Made by a program: the position numbers and the translations under genes. This document shows positions 48,783 to 57,422 of a stretch of DNA of 64,000 bases, in pieces (the stretch's first letter is position 1; every line of letters begins with the position of its first letter). Below the pieces are notes generated by a model. That model was not told where the DNA came from. It did no database searches and saw nothing but the letters and a program-made list of their open reading frames with translations. Location: the NCBI GenBank assembly GCA_045652465.1, contig JAZRUI010000008.1, forward strand, positions 89,252-153,251, given 5' to 3'. Origin of the DNA: SIG589 sp045652465. Its GTDB lineage: Bacteria > Bacillota > Clostridia > Oscillospirales > Acutalibacteraceae.

Positions 48783-48859
48783 GGCGGCTTAGCTCAGTTG
48801 GCTAGAGCATTCGGTTCATACCCGAAGTGTCGTAGGTTCAAGTCCTATAGCCGCTACCA
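48783..48859 (+). tRNA. tRNA-Met (anticodon CAT, elongator type)
   Basis: A 77-nt cloverleaf with acceptor GGCGGCT / AGCCGCT, D-stem GCTC, anticodon stem TTCGG / CCGAA with loop TTCATAC, T-stem GTAGG / CCTAT and encoded CCA. The absence of the GGG/CCC anticodon stem argues against an initiator tRNA. A lysidine-modified Ile tRNA cannot be wholly excluded from sequence alone. Confidence 0.93.
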
Positions 48860-48935
48860 GGCCCGGTGGTCAAGAGGCCTAAGACACCGCCCTTTCACGG
48901 CGGTAACACGGGTTCGAATCCCGTCCGGGTCACCA
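48860..48935 (+). tRNA. tRNA-Glu (anticodon TTC)
   Basis: A 76-nt tRNA starting at the base after the CCA of tRNA-Met. Acceptor GGCCCGG / CCGGGTC, anticodon stem CCGCC / GGCGG with loop CTTTCAC, T-arm GGGTTCGAATCCC and encoded CCA. Its 3' end is repeated at 49084-49108. Confidence 0.96.
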
Positions 48936-48940
48936 TAAAG

Positions 48941-48970
48941 AAAAGAGATATCCTTTGGGATATCTCTTTT
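48941..48970 (+). terminator. Terminator of the tRNA operon
   Basis: A 13-bp stem (AAAAGAGATATCC / GGATATCTCTTTT), TTTG loop, followed by more T residues. Confidence 0.9.
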
Positions 48971-48995
48971 TTTCTTTATCTTGATTTTAAAGGCA

Positions 48996-49108
48996 GGGAT
49001 TCGAACAGGAGGGAGCGAAGCGGAAGAAAACGATTGATAATCGTTTTCGCCGACGCGGGCGTGTAGGCGCGATAGCGCCGTAGCGAATCCCGTCCGGGTC
49101 ACCATAAA
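48996..49108. repeat. Palindromic insert with a duplicated tRNA-Glu 3' end
   Basis: Twenty-five bases from the T-loop through CCA to ATAAA of tRNA-Glu (48915-48939) recur exactly at 49084-49108. The intervening unit starts with an inverted copy of the T-arm (GGGATTCGAAC at 48996). It contains a 10-bp hairpin (GAAAACGATT / AATCGTTTTC) and a second one (GGCGC / GCGCC). It looks like the scar of an element that used the tRNA as its attachment site, or a tRNA-associated palindromic repeat. Confidence 0.6.
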
Positions 49109-49111
49109 AAG

Positions 49112-49137
49112 AAACCTCAACCGAAAGGTTGGGGTTT
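49112..49137. terminator. Terminator upstream of the DUF1015 gene end
   Basis: An 11-bp stem (AAACCTCAACC / GGTTGGGGTTT, one G-T pair), GAAA loop, then a T-run; it can also serve the minus-strand gene ending at 49147. Confidence 0.8.
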
Positions 49138-49146
49138 TCTTTTTTT

Positions 49147-50397
49147 TTACAGTATTTTATTCATAACAAGACCTGTTATAAGTTTGGGATAGAAATAGGT
49201 TGATTTTTGCGGCATTTTCTCGCCCGCTTGGCTAACTGCGGCAATCTCCTCAACGCGGGTGGGGTTAAGGATAAAACAGGCGTTTGCGCTGCTCTCTGCG
49301 GCGGCAAAAGCCTCATCGGCGCTGCGGGTATAGGTAAGGTTTTTCTGGTTTGCCATATTTTCCTTGTCTATCTTTAAAATGCGCTCGAGAAGAAGGCTGT
49401 GGAGCACCGAAACATCAAGCTCGCGGAGCGCCTTGGAGGCGTTCGGGAGAACCTTTTCCATAACGGCGGTGTCCTTCAAGGTTAAGAGATATGCGCTATC
49501 GCCATCATAGAATCCGAATGCCTTTTTGCCCTTTGCATATTTATCGGCAAGAAGACCCTCGATTTTCGATTTTTCGGTTGCAACAACCTCGAAATCCTCG
49601 CCGCATCCCGCTAACAAATCGGCAGTTGAGAACGAGGGAAGGTCTCTAACGATTCTATGGGTCGGGAAAACAACCAAACCATCGTTATCCATGTTGATGA
49701 GGAACATCATAACATAGTCGCTTGCGCCCTCGTGGTTTACGCTGTCGCGATATTTAAGGGCGGTTTCGTAACGGTGGTGTCCATCGGCGATATAAAGCTT
49801 GCGGTCGGCAAACTGATTGGCGATTTTCTCGATTTCGCCCGCATCGCTTACGCGCCACATACGGTGGGTAACGCCTTCGCCATCGGTAAACTCGATTTCG
49901 GGAGCCGAAGCCGAGTTGTCGGCAACGGTTTTTGCCGTTGAGCCGTCATCGTGATAAAGCGAGTAGATTTGGCTGAAGTTTGAACCTGTTGCGGTCATCA
50001 AGCGGAAACGGTCCTCTTTTGCCTTGTTGAGGGTTTCCTCATGGGGAAGAACAACATTTTCGCTGAAATGATAAAGGCGAACGCGGCAAACAATTCCTCT
50101 AAAGGAGTAGCGCTTGCCCGCAACCGTGAAGTCCTCTTCGTAGATATAAATAGTGTCCTCATCGTCCTGGCGGAGGATGCCGTTTTCAAGCCAAGAGCTT
50201 TGGCGCTCGGCGGCAGCGGCATAATCTTCAGCCTCCTTGCCGGGAAGTTCAAGACCGATAATGTTATATTCATTTTTCTCTTTGAAAGCCTTGCGCTCTT
50301 CCTCGCTTATGATGTCATAGGGAGGGCAGCAAAGCTCTTTGATGTTTCCTGCCTTTTGTGTAAAACGAAGGGCGCGGAAGGGTTTAATTTCTGCCAT
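49147..50397 (-). CDS. DUF1015 family protein
   Basis: A 416-residue cytosolic protein. Family signatures include the N-terminal IKPFRALRFT and CCPPYDIISEEER, then LPHEETLNKAKEDRFRLM near residue 115 and the central YIADGHHRYETALKYRD. DUF1015 proteins have a ParB/Srx-like domain, and some relatives of that fold phosphorylate free serine, but the role here is unproven. ATG 50397 follows GAGGTGAC; the longer frame to 50406 adds only MTF and is not needed. It is monocistronic. Confidence 0.9.
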   Translation of the reverse strand: MAEIKPFRALRFTQKAGNIKELCCPPYDIISEEERKAFKEKNEYNIIGLELPGKEAEDYAAAAERQSSWLENGILRQDDEDTIYIYEEDFTVAGKRYSFRGIVCRVRLYHFSENVVLPHEETLNKAKEDRFRLMTATGSNFSQIYSLYHDDGSTAKTVADNSASAPEIEFTDGEGVTHRMWRVSDAGEIEKIANQFADRKLYIADGHHRYETALKYRDSVNHEGASDYVMMFLINMDNDGLVVFPTHRIVRDLPSFSTADLLAGCGEDFEVVATEKSKIEGLLADKYAKGKKAFGFYDGDSAYLLTLKDTAVMEKVLPNASKALRELDVSVLHSLLLERILKIDKENMANQKNLTYTRSADEAFAAAESSANACFILNPTRVEEIAAVSQAGEKMPQKSTYFYPKLITGLVMNKIL

Positions 50398-50548
50398 AAA
50401 AGTCACCTCGGTAATATTTTATAGTAAATCGCAGGTTCAGTCAATAAAATCTTGCGAAAAAGGCTATTAAGTTGTATAATACTAATATTGTTAATTTTGT
50501 GTTTACAACTTTAGTAAATTTGTTTGTTAACATTATAAAAGAAAATTT

Positions 50549-50567
50549 CTTAATGCCTGGCATTAAG
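50549..50567 (+). promoter_or_regulatory. Near-perfect 19-bp palindrome before the Gld-like ABC operon
   Basis: CTTAATGCC-T-GGCATTAAG lies 18 bp before the ATG and just ahead of GGAGG. It can be an operator or a hairpin controlling the ribosome binding site. No clear promoter was seen in the AT-rich 150 bp upstream. Confidence 0.55.
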
Positions 50568-50584
50568 AGTTTGGAGGTAAACCT

Positions 50585-51565
50585 ATGATAGAAGTTTCCG
50601 CGCTCTCTAAAAGATACGGAAAACATCTTGCCGTCAGCGATGTTAGCTTTAAAATCGAGGATGGCGAAGTAGTTGGCTTTTTGGGACCCAACGGTGCCGG
50701 TAAATCAACTATAATGAACATATTAACAGGCTATCTCTCGCCGACAGCAGGCAGCGCCAACATCGATGGCTACGATATTGTTGAAAGCCCCGCTGCTGCC
50801 AAGAGAAGAATCGGCTATTTGCCTGAAATCCCCCCGCTTTATACCGATATGACCGTTAAGGAGTATCTCTTCTTTGTTTACGACCTTAAAAAGGTCAAGC
50901 TCCCCAAGCGTCCTCATATTGATGAAATTTGCCGCTTGGTTAAAATCGACCATGTTGCTAACCGCCTCATAAAGACCCTCTCTAAAGGTTATCGCCAAAG
51001 AGTTGGTATTGCGCAGGCGCTGGTTGGCAACCCCGATGTTCTCATCCTCGATGAGCCGACCGTTGGTCTTGACCCCAAGCAAATAATCGAAATCCGCAAT
51101 TTGATTGCGCGCCTTTCTAAAAACCACACCATCATTCTTTCTTCCCATATCCTCTCCGAAATTCAGGCGGTTTGCGGAAGAATCTTGGTTATCAACAAGG
51201 GTCGCATCGTTGCCGATGGAACCCCCGATGAGCTTTCGGCGAGCGTTTCGGCTGATAAGTCGCTCGAGGTTGCCGTTTCGGGTCCCGAAAAGGATGTTGC
51301 AAAACTTCTTACAGGTATAAACGGCGTTGAATCGATTGAATCTCTCGGAAAGGGAGCCGCAGGAACCGCTGTGTTCCGCATTATCCCCGAAGAGGGCGTT
51401 GATGTTCGCCGCGATATGTTTGAGCGCTTGGCTGACCGCAACTGGCCCATCATGGAGCTCAAGAGCAACGCGCTGACCCTCGAGCAAATATTCCTGCGCT
51501 TAACCGATGAAACATTAAGCAGCGAGAAGCTCTTCAATAAGACTAATAAGGAGGAGAAAAAATAA
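50585..51565 (+). CDS. ABC transporter ATP-binding protein (GldA/NatA-like)
   Basis: 326 residues. Walker A FLGPNGAGKST (about residues 35-45), signature TLSKGYRQRVGIAQAL, Walker B LILDEPTVGLDP and H-loop IILSSHILSE are intact, and a C-terminal regulatory extension of about 100 residues follows (VDVRRDMFERLADRNWPIMELKS). It resembles the ATPase of Gld-type and ABC-2 transporters. It is the first gene of four; its stop overlaps the permease start (TAATG). The transported substrate is unknown. Confidence 0.92.
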   Translation: MIEVSALSKRYGKHLAVSDVSFKIEDGEVVGFLGPNGAGKSTIMNILTGYLSPTAGSANIDGYDIVESPAAAKRRIGYLPEIPPLYTDMTVKEYLFFVYDLKKVKLPKRPHIDEICRLVKIDHVANRLIKTLSKGYRQRVGIAQALVGNPDVLILDEPTVGLDPKQIIEIRNLIARLSKNHTIILSSHILSEIQAVCGRILVINKGRIVADGTPDELSASVSADKSLEVAVSGPEKDVAKLLTGINGVESIESLGKGAAGTAVFRIIPEEGVDVRRDMFERLADRNWPIMELKSNALTLEQIFLRLTDETLSSEKLFNKTNKEEKK

Positions 51566-52269
51566 TGACTGCGATTTTCAAAAGAGAATTCAAAGCCTAT
51601 TTCACATCTCCCCTCGGCTATTTAATCGTTGCCGCTTTGGCGCTTTTTGAGGGACTTTTCTTCGTTTATATGTTTAGTGCCGGCTATGCCGAAAACGAAT
51701 ATGTAATTTCGAGCACCCTAACCGTTGTTATGTTTGCGGTTCCTGTGCTTACAATGCGCCTCTTCAGCGAAGAGCGCAAGCAAAAGACCGACCAGGTTCT
51801 CTTAACCGCTCCTGTTAGCCTTTGGGGAATTGCCCTCGGCAAGTTCTTATCGGCTCTTGCGGTTTATGCTATCGGCTTTGCTCCGACCCTTCTTTATCAA
51901 ATCATCTTAACCACCAAGCTCGAATCGCTTAACTGGCTTTATTATTTCGGCTCGCTTTTCGGCGTGCTGATTTATGGCGCTGCTTTAATTGCGGTTTGTA
52001 TGTTCATTTCGGCGCTAACCGAGAGTCAGGTTGTTTCCGCCGTTTTGAGCCTTGTGGTTTCGCTTGTGCTTTATATGGTTGATTCCTTTGCCGCTATGTC
52101 GGGAATCGCTTGGCTGACCAAGGCAGCAAGCTATGTTTCCTTCATGAGCAAATATAACGATTTCTATAACGGAATCATCAATTTCTCCAACATCGTTTTC
52201 TTCTTAAGCTTTGCGTTCTTGTTCGTTTTCTTAACCGTTCGCATGCTTGACAAGAAGCGTTGGGCGTAA
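51565..52269 (+). CDS. ABC-2 type permease (GldF-like)
   Basis: A 234-residue membrane protein with six hydrophobic segments. The amphipathic N-terminus (FKREFKAYFTSPLGYLIVAALALFEG) and VPVLTMRLFSEERKQKTDQVLLTAPVS are typical of the permeases that pair with Gld-type ATPases. It lies between the ATPase gene (overlapping) and the Gld-type extracellular domain gene (17-bp gap), so the three form one membrane complex. Confidence 0.9.
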   Translation: MTAIFKREFKAYFTSPLGYLIVAALALFEGLFFVYMFSAGYAENEYVISSTLTVVMFAVPVLTMRLFSEERKQKTDQVLLTAPVSLWGIALGKFLSALAVYAIGFAPTLLYQIILTTKLESLNWLYYFGSLFGVLIYGAALIAVCMFISALTESQVVSAVLSLVVSLVLYMVDSFAAMSGIAWLTKAASYVSFMSKYNDFYNGIINFSNIVFFLSFAFLFVFLTVRMLDKKRWA

Positions 52270-52286
52270 AGGTAGGTGCGTGATTT

Positions 52287-53888
52287 ATGAAAAAACTTTT
52301 TAGCTTTAAGGGCGAAAAAATCGATAAGATTAAGAATCAGTTTTTGTTAAAGCACGGTGCCTACACTGCCGCTTTAATTGCTATTGTTTTGGTTGCGGTT
52401 GTTGCCGTTAATGTGCTCTCGGTTGTTATCTCGGAGCGCTTCCCGACCGATATCGACCTTTCCTCAACCGGCGAAAACTCGATTTCCAAAGAGAACATTG
52501 AGTATATCCGCGATGTTGAAAAGGATGTAACCGTTGTTGTTTGTGCATCCGAATCGGGCTTCACGGGCGAATATATGCGCGCATATGCCCTTCAAAACTA
52601 TGCAACCGATGCAAACCCCAGCTTCTTCGTTCAAACCGCGAAGCTGTTATCGCTTTATACCCGTTATAACGATAAAATAGTTATCCGTTATGCCGACCCT
52701 GATAAGGCAAGCTTCAACACCATCCAGCAAATCGTTCCCGAAACAACCCTCTATTATGGAGATATCTTGGTTTATTGCAAGTTTAAGGATGCCGAGGGCA
52801 AAGAGGTTACCAACGCTCGCGTTATTAACTTCGATGATATGTATGAACTTGTTGATTCCTCGGGTGCAGCAGCCTACGGAATGGGATATTACACCATAGC
52901 AACCTCCAAGGTTGAAACCGCTGTTACCAGCGCGATTTATGCTGCAACCAGCGATAAGAGCAACACTGTTGCGCTTTTATCGGGTCACAGCAAGGATAAA
53001 GCCTTTGATGCAATTTGGGGCAACCTTTCGCTTAACAACTATAATGTTGTTGAGGTTAAGGATTCCATCTTAACCAAAATCCCCGAAGAGGCTGATATAG
53101 TTGCTCTTGTTGCTCCCAAGAAGGATTTAGCTCCTGCCGAAATTGATGTTCTCGAAAAGTTCTTGGAGAACGGCGGCGAGAAGGGCAAGAACCTTATGGT
53201 GTTCTGCGACGGAACAAAAACAGGCTATCCGAATTTATATGATTTCTTGGCTGAATGGGGTGCCGAAATTGAAGAGGGCAAGTTGGTTTATGAAACCAAC
53301 TCCTCCAACCAAACCCTCTATTCTCCGACAACCCCCTTCCTTAAAAACGAGAAAACCGACTATACCAATTCGATAAACAATCAGGGCTATATGTTTGCCG
53401 TTAGCGATGCCGTTCCCATGCGCAAGGCATATACAACCTTTGGTAACCGTGTTGCCAATGTCCTTATCAGCACCTATGATTCGGCAGTTGCCGCACCGAT
53501 GGATGCCGACAAGGAATGGGAGCCCGCAAAGGACCAGAAGGAAGAATCCTTCGCCGTTGCAATCTACACCCACGACACTATTTACGATGCCGATTTCGGC
53601 GCCAAGACCAGCGGTGTTTTTGTTTGCTCGTCGGTTGATTTCATCTCCTCCGAGTGGACAGTTTATACCGATGTTGGCAATATGAACAGCGTTATTTCGT
53701 GGCTTGATAATGCCTGCGGTCGCGACACAAGCGCAATTTCCTTCGACCAAAAGGTTGTTGAAATGAACACATTCCTTTCTCCCTCGCTTGCCGAGGTTGG
53801 AAGAATGCGCACCATCTTCGTTGTTTTGTTGCCCCTCGTAATTATGGGTTCGGGTATATTCGTTTGGATTAGGAGGAGCAGAAGATGA
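52287..53888 (+). CDS. GldG-like ABC transport auxiliary protein
   Basis: A 533-residue protein with one N-terminal helix (about 25-50), a large extracytoplasmic domain and a C-terminal helix (VVLLPLVIMGSGIFVWIRRS). The domain starts with IDLSSTGENSISKENIEYI and VTVVVCASESGF, as in Gldg/ABC-type uncharacterised auxiliary proteins, whose external domain has a Rossmann-like core. Its function is not established: in Bacteroidetes GldG belongs to gliding machinery, but the Firmicute homologs occur without gliding. Its last four bases overlap the DUF4340 start. Confidence 0.88.
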   Translation: MKKLFSFKGEKIDKIKNQFLLKHGAYTAALIAIVLVAVVAVNVLSVVISERFPTDIDLSSTGENSISKENIEYIRDVEKDVTVVVCASESGFTGEYMRAYALQNYATDANPSFFVQTAKLLSLYTRYNDKIVIRYADPDKASFNTIQQIVPETTLYYGDILVYCKFKDAEGKEVTNARVINFDDMYELVDSSGAAAYGMGYYTIATSKVETAVTSAIYAATSDKSNTVALLSGHSKDKAFDAIWGNLSLNNYNVVEVKDSILTKIPEEADIVALVAPKKDLAPAEIDVLEKFLENGGEKGKNLMVFCDGTKTGYPNLYDFLAEWGAEIEEGKLVYETNSSNQTLYSPTTPFLKNEKTDYTNSINNQGYMFAVSDAVPMRKAYTTFGNRVANVLISTYDSAVAAPMDADKEWEPAKDQKEESFAVAIYTHDTIYDADFGAKTSGVFVCSSVDFISSEWTVYTDVGNMNSVISWLDNACGRDTSAISFDQKVVEMNTFLSPSLAEVGRMRTIFVVLLPLVIMGSGIFVWIRRSRR

Positions 53889-55447
53889 GCCTTCTCCCCG
53901 AAGAAAACAATGAACTTCAGGTAGAGTCAACAATCTTTACCGCATCCCCAACCAAAACCGCGCCGCGCAAGCCGAAAAAGCAAAAGAAAATGCTTAAAAG
54001 CATAATCGCTTCGCTTTTGGTTGCCGTTTTGCTGGGCGGAGCGATTTTCGCGATAGTCAAACTCGTTCCCAAAGAGGAAGAGGCAGGACTTGCCGCAACC
54101 GAAAACATTCCCGTTACTTCTATCGAGCCCGAAAAGGTTGCCTCGATAAAGATAACCCGTCCCAACTCGGTTTCGACCTATGTTTCAACCCTTGTTGATG
54201 TTAAAAACGAGGAAACCGGCAAAACCGAGAAAAAGGTTTCCTGGAGCATAAAGGGAATTCCCCCCGAGCTTACCGAAACAACAGCAATCGCCATGGTTGC
54301 CGACACCGCGTTATCCCTGCGCGCAACAAGAACCGTTGAGCGCGAGGAAGGAGCGGACTATGGATTTAATAAGCCCGCATTCCTAATTGAGATTACGGGT
54401 CATGATGCCGCCGATAGCAAAACCCTTAAAATCGGCAGCGAAACTCCCTCGGGCAGCGGACTTTATGCCGAGATTGACGGCACCATCTATTTAATCAGCG
54501 CCGATGCCGCAGCGGATTTCGCAAAAACCGATGAACAAATGGCAACAAGCCATGCTATCCCTGCTGCAACCATCGATGGCGACACCCTCGATTATTTCGA
54601 TGAGGATAAACTCACGAAGTTTGACAAAATAACCCTTTCGGGCAAAAACTTCCCCAGCAAGCTCGTTTTCGAGATGAACGAAAAAGCAGGCTCGGGAAAT
54701 TATAACGATTATGTTATGACCTCGCCTGTCCGCCGCTATGCCGACAGCGAAAATGTTACGCTGCTGTTTGAGGTTGCGGTTGGCGGTCTAACCGCCGCGG
54801 AGGCATATAAATATAATCCCACCAGTGCCGATTTATCTAAATATGGTCTTTCCTCGCCCGAAATGCGCCTCTCAATCGAGTATGGCGGCAAGAAGGTTGA
54901 GATTAGCGCCTCGCGCTATGATGAGGAATACTTTGCAGTTTTGGTTGGCGGCAAGGAGAATATAATCTTCAAGGTTGCAAACAGCTTCCTGCCTTTTGCT
55001 GAAATCCCCGAAACCGCTTTTGCCAACCGCTTGGCGTTTATTGAGATTTTAACCGATTTCAAGAAGATGACCTTCAAAACCGCCAAGGAAACCTACGCCT
55101 TCGATATCGACTATACGGCAAAAACCGATGATACCGACGAGGTGCTCAAGATTAAGGCAAACGGCAAGGAAATCGATGCCAAGAACTTCCAAAACTTCTA
55201 TCAGCATATGGTAGTTGAATGCAACGAGGTAACCCTAAAGCGCGAAAGCGGAACTCCGGTGTTGACCGTAACCGCCACAGGCGAGGGAATTTCCTCTTCG
55301 ATTAAGTTCATTAAATATAGCGAACGCCGCTATTATGTTGAGGTTGATTCTGCGCCCATAGGCTTCATCTCGGCAACCAATATGGAAAAGATATTAATCT
55401 ATCTTGCCGATGCTGCCGCAGGTCGCGCCGTTCCTCCCGTAGCATAA
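53885..55447 (+). CDS. DUF4340 domain membrane protein
   Basis: A 520-residue protein with a proline/lysine-rich cytoplasmic N-terminus (about 1-38), one membrane helix (about 40-60) and a large external domain. The domain is built of beta-rich repeats, with WSIKGIPPELTETTAIAMVADTALSLRATRTV, then FNKPAFLIEITG and IGSETPSGSGLYAEIDGTIYLIS, typical of DUF4340. These proteins often follow Gld-type ABC genes, suggesting a shared external function, unknown so far. A terminator closes the four-gene operon. Confidence 0.87.
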   Translation: MSLLPEENNELQVESTIFTASPTKTAPRKPKKQKKMLKSIIASLLVAVLLGGAIFAIVKLVPKEEEAGLAATENIPVTSIEPEKVASIKITRPNSVSTYVSTLVDVKNEETGKTEKKVSWSIKGIPPELTETTAIAMVADTALSLRATRTVEREEGADYGFNKPAFLIEITGHDAADSKTLKIGSETPSGSGLYAEIDGTIYLISADAAADFAKTDEQMATSHAIPAATIDGDTLDYFDEDKLTKFDKITLSGKNFPSKLVFEMNEKAGSGNYNDYVMTSPVRRYADSENVTLLFEVAVGGLTAAEAYKYNPTSADLSKYGLSSPEMRLSIEYGGKKVEISASRYDEEYFAVLVGGKENIIFKVANSFLPFAEIPETAFANRLAFIEILTDFKKMTFKTAKETYAFDIDYTAKTDDTDEVLKIKANGKEIDAKNFQNFYQHMVVECNEVTLKRESGTPVLTVTATGEGISSSIKFIKYSERRYYVEVDSAPIGFISATNMEKILIYLADAAAGRAVPPVA

Positions 55448-55452
55448 AAATA

Positions 55453-55484
55453 AAAGGACTTTAAGCGAAAGCTTAAGGTCCTTT
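55453..55484. terminator. Terminator between DUF4340 and HAD genes
   Basis: Stem AAAGGAC-T-TTAAGC / GCTTAA-G-GTCCTTT with a GAAA loop, then a T-run; shared by the convergent genes. Confidence 0.88.
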
Positions 55485-55488
55485 TTTG

Positions 55489-56163
55489 TTAAAATCTTTT
55501 TAAAAACTCGAGGGGAGCAATAGCGGGCAGCCCCATATCGCGAAGGGCGGCGTGGCAGTTTTCCGTGCGGAAAGCGGAGCCTGCGACGCGCAGCAGGGGA
55601 ATATCGTTTTCGCCATCGCCGAGGGCGGCGCTTTTTTGCGGGTCGATTCGCAGCTTCTCCATTAAAGCGGTTGCCGCCGAGCCCTTGTTGGCGCAAGGAG
55701 CAACATATTCATATATATCCCCGCTTTGGTAGCAAAGGCGGGAAAGCTCGGAAAAGGCGGGCTTTCCGTAAAGCGCGATTTTAAGGATGCCGCCTGCGCG
55801 GTTGAGCTCTTCCTTTATTCTTTGAGAGGAGAGTTCCGCGGGTAGCTCGCGCTCGGATGTGCGGCTGTAAAGCGTTGCGGGGGATTCGCCTCCTAGCAGC
55901 CTTTCGGGGTGGGGGAGAAGGCGCTTTTCAAGAACGCAGTCGCGATGCATCGTCAGCGCGCCATCAAGACAAATGAAAACCACGCGGCGATAAAGCTCGC
56001 CGAAGAGGCTCTTCAGCTGGCCATAGGGTCTTCCGCTTGCAACGCAAAAATAAATTCCCTTATCGGTTATTCTTTTTATCTCGGAGAGAATTTCTCCATC
56101 GATTCGGTCGCGCCCTGCGGGCAGCAGGGTGTTATCGAGGTCGCAAAAAACGATTCTTGTCAT
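55489..56163 (-). CDS. Cof-like HAD phosphatase
   Basis: A 224-residue haloacid-dehalogenase-type hydrolase. Motif I FCDLDNTLLP (nucleophile Asp8, acid Asp10), motif II CVASGRPYGQ, a lysine in the cap-core junction (ANKGSAATALMEKL) and motif IV LGDGENDIPLL are intact. The small C2-type cap and the length fit the Cof/YbiV subgroup acting on sugar phosphates or flavin nucleotides. It is not linked functionally to either neighbour. Confidence 0.87.
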   Translation of the reverse strand: MTRIVFCDLDNTLLPAGRDRIDGEILSEIKRITDKGIYFCVASGRPYGQLKSLFGELYRRVVFICLDGALTMHRDCVLEKRLLPHPERLLGGESPATLYSRTSERELPAELSSQRIKEELNRAGGILKIALYGKPAFSELSRLCYQSGDIYEYVAPCANKGSAATALMEKLRIDPQKSAALGDGENDIPLLRVAGSAFRTENCHAALRDMGLPAIAPLEFLKRF

Positions 56164-56192
56164 ATTTTCTCCTTTTAGGGTTTACTTTAATC

Positions 56193-56221
56193 TTTCGGTG
56201 TGATAAAATATTTCACCGAAA
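56193..56221. promoter_or_regulatory. 8-bp inverted repeat flanking a -10-like element before the AEC gene
   Basis: TTTCGGTG and CACCGAAA are separated by 13 bp containing GATAAAAT. The arrangement would let a repressor or RNA hairpin cover the promoter and start region of the transporter gene. Confidence 0.4.
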
Positions 56222-56235
56222 AGAGGATGTATATA

Positions 56236-57174
56236 ATGATTATAAATATAGAAACACTTTTTAATAATGTGTTGCTGTTAATGCTGATGCTCATTCCGGG
56301 CGTTATAATGGCAAAGCTGATGCGCGGAGATAAAAATTTCGCAAACGGGCTTTCGAAACTTGTGCTTTATATCGCAACCCCCGCGATGATGATTTCGCCC
56401 TTCATCCGCGAGTTCGAAAAAGAAATGCTCGGCGGGATTATTGCCTCGGCAGCGCTAACCGCGGCGGCAATGCTTTTGTTCTTCCTCGCCTCGTTTTTAA
56501 TATGCGGAGAACAGCGCGTTAAAAGAACTCTTCAGTTTTCGATTATATTTTCCAACGCGGGTTATATGGGCATTCCGCTTATCGAGCGCCTGCTCGGCGC
56601 CGAGGCCGTGATATACGCAACCGCCGCCAATGTGACCTTTAATCTCCTGCTTTGGACTCTCGGCTGCTTTGTTTACACTCGCGATACGAAGTATATGCGC
56701 CCCATGAAGATAGCAACAAACCCCGTTATAATAAGCATGGCAGTCGGACTTATAATTTTCTTCACTCCCGCAAGTCGCTATGTCCCCGATGTGGCAGGCT
56801 CGGCTATCGATATGCTCAAAGGGCTGGTGGCGCCCCTTTCCATGATGGTGGTTGGCTACCATGCTGCCAACGCTAACTATAAAAATGTGCTCTCGCGCGG
56901 CAGCCTTTGGTTCTCGGTGGCGCTTCGATTGCTTGTTTGCCCCGCTATAACATTCGCGCTGTTGAAGGCGCTCAGCATTACGGGCATATATTCGAACGCC
57001 GTGGTGGCAACCGTTGTTTTCATCGCGGCAGCAACCCCATCGGCAACGGCAACGAGTATGTTCGCCGAAATGTTCGATGGAGATACCGAGGTTTCGGGAG
57101 TTCTCGTGCCGACAAGCACGGTTCTATCCCTCGCAAGCATGCCCTTAATGGCAATGCTGCTCAAACTTTATTAA
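56236..57174 (+). CDS. AEC family transporter (auxin efflux carrier-type permease)
   Basis: A 312-residue membrane protein with about nine or ten hydrophobic helices. ATG 56236 has AAGAGG nine bases upstream; the ORF extends further 5' without a site. The family repeats show as MLMLIPGVIMAKLMRGDKNFANGLSKLVLYIATPAMMISPF near the N-terminus and a second inverted copy from about residue 165 with the KGLVAPLSMMVVGYHA segment. AEC members export or import organic acids such as malate; the substrate here is open. Confidence 0.88.
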   Translation: MIINIETLFNNVLLLMLMLIPGVIMAKLMRGDKNFANGLSKLVLYIATPAMMISPFIREFEKEMLGGIIASAALTAAAMLLFFLASFLICGEQRVKRTLQFSIIFSNAGYMGIPLIERLLGAEAVIYATAANVTFNLLLWTLGCFVYTRDTKYMRPMKIATNPVIISMAVGLIIFFTPASRYVPDVAGSAIDMLKGLVAPLSMMVVGYHAANANYKNVLSRGSLWFSVALRLLVCPAITFALLKALSITGIYSNAVVATVVFIAAATPSATATSMFAEMFDGDTEVSGVLVPTSTVLSLASMPLMAMLLKLY

Positions 57175-57187
57175 CTATAACATATAA

Positions 57188-57217
57188 AAAACTCCCCTGT
57201 CAACACAGGGGAGTTTT
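57188..57217 (+). terminator. Terminator after the AEC gene
   Basis: A 13-bp stem (AAAACTCCCCTGT / ACAGGGGAGTTTT), CAAC loop, then T-rich sequence. Confidence 0.9.
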
Positions 57218-57258
57218 ATTGTTTTTAAAGGAATAAGGGTGTGAATGTCTAAAATGAC

Positions 57259-57333
57259 ACAAAAAACCAACATATTTATATAGGTAGAGAGGGGAAAGCG
57301 CGAAGATGTTATCAAGAATTGTTGGTTTTTTGT
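57259..57333 (+). promoter_or_regulatory. Long-range 14-bp inverted repeat upstream of the microcompartment operon
   Basis: ACAAAAAACCAACA (57259-57272) pairs exactly with TGTTGGTTTTTTGT (57320-57333) across 47 nt and is followed by a T-rich stretch. It lies 30 bp upstream of the operon promoter. It may be the end of a small transcript, a transcription insulator or a protein-binding site. Confidence 0.45.
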
Positions 57334-57363
57334 TTTATTTTCTTTATTTTTGTTTGGTTTCTA

Positions 57364-57392
57364 TTGACTTTTATGTTGTTTTGGTGTAATAT
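57364..57392 (+). promoter_or_regulatory. Promoter of the glycyl-radical microcompartment operon
   Basis: TTGACT (57364-57369), 17 bp, TAATAT (57387-57392). It resembles the promoter at 61596-61624 at most positions, including TTGACTTTT, TGTT and TAATATT. Confidence 0.75.
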
Positions 57393-57422
57393 TACAGTAG
57401 ATTAATGTCGGGAGGTATCCGA

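Noticed and set aside
48854..49120. Small minus-strand frame across the tRNA-Glu region
   Set aside because: It overlaps two tRNA structures and a terminator; no protein features.
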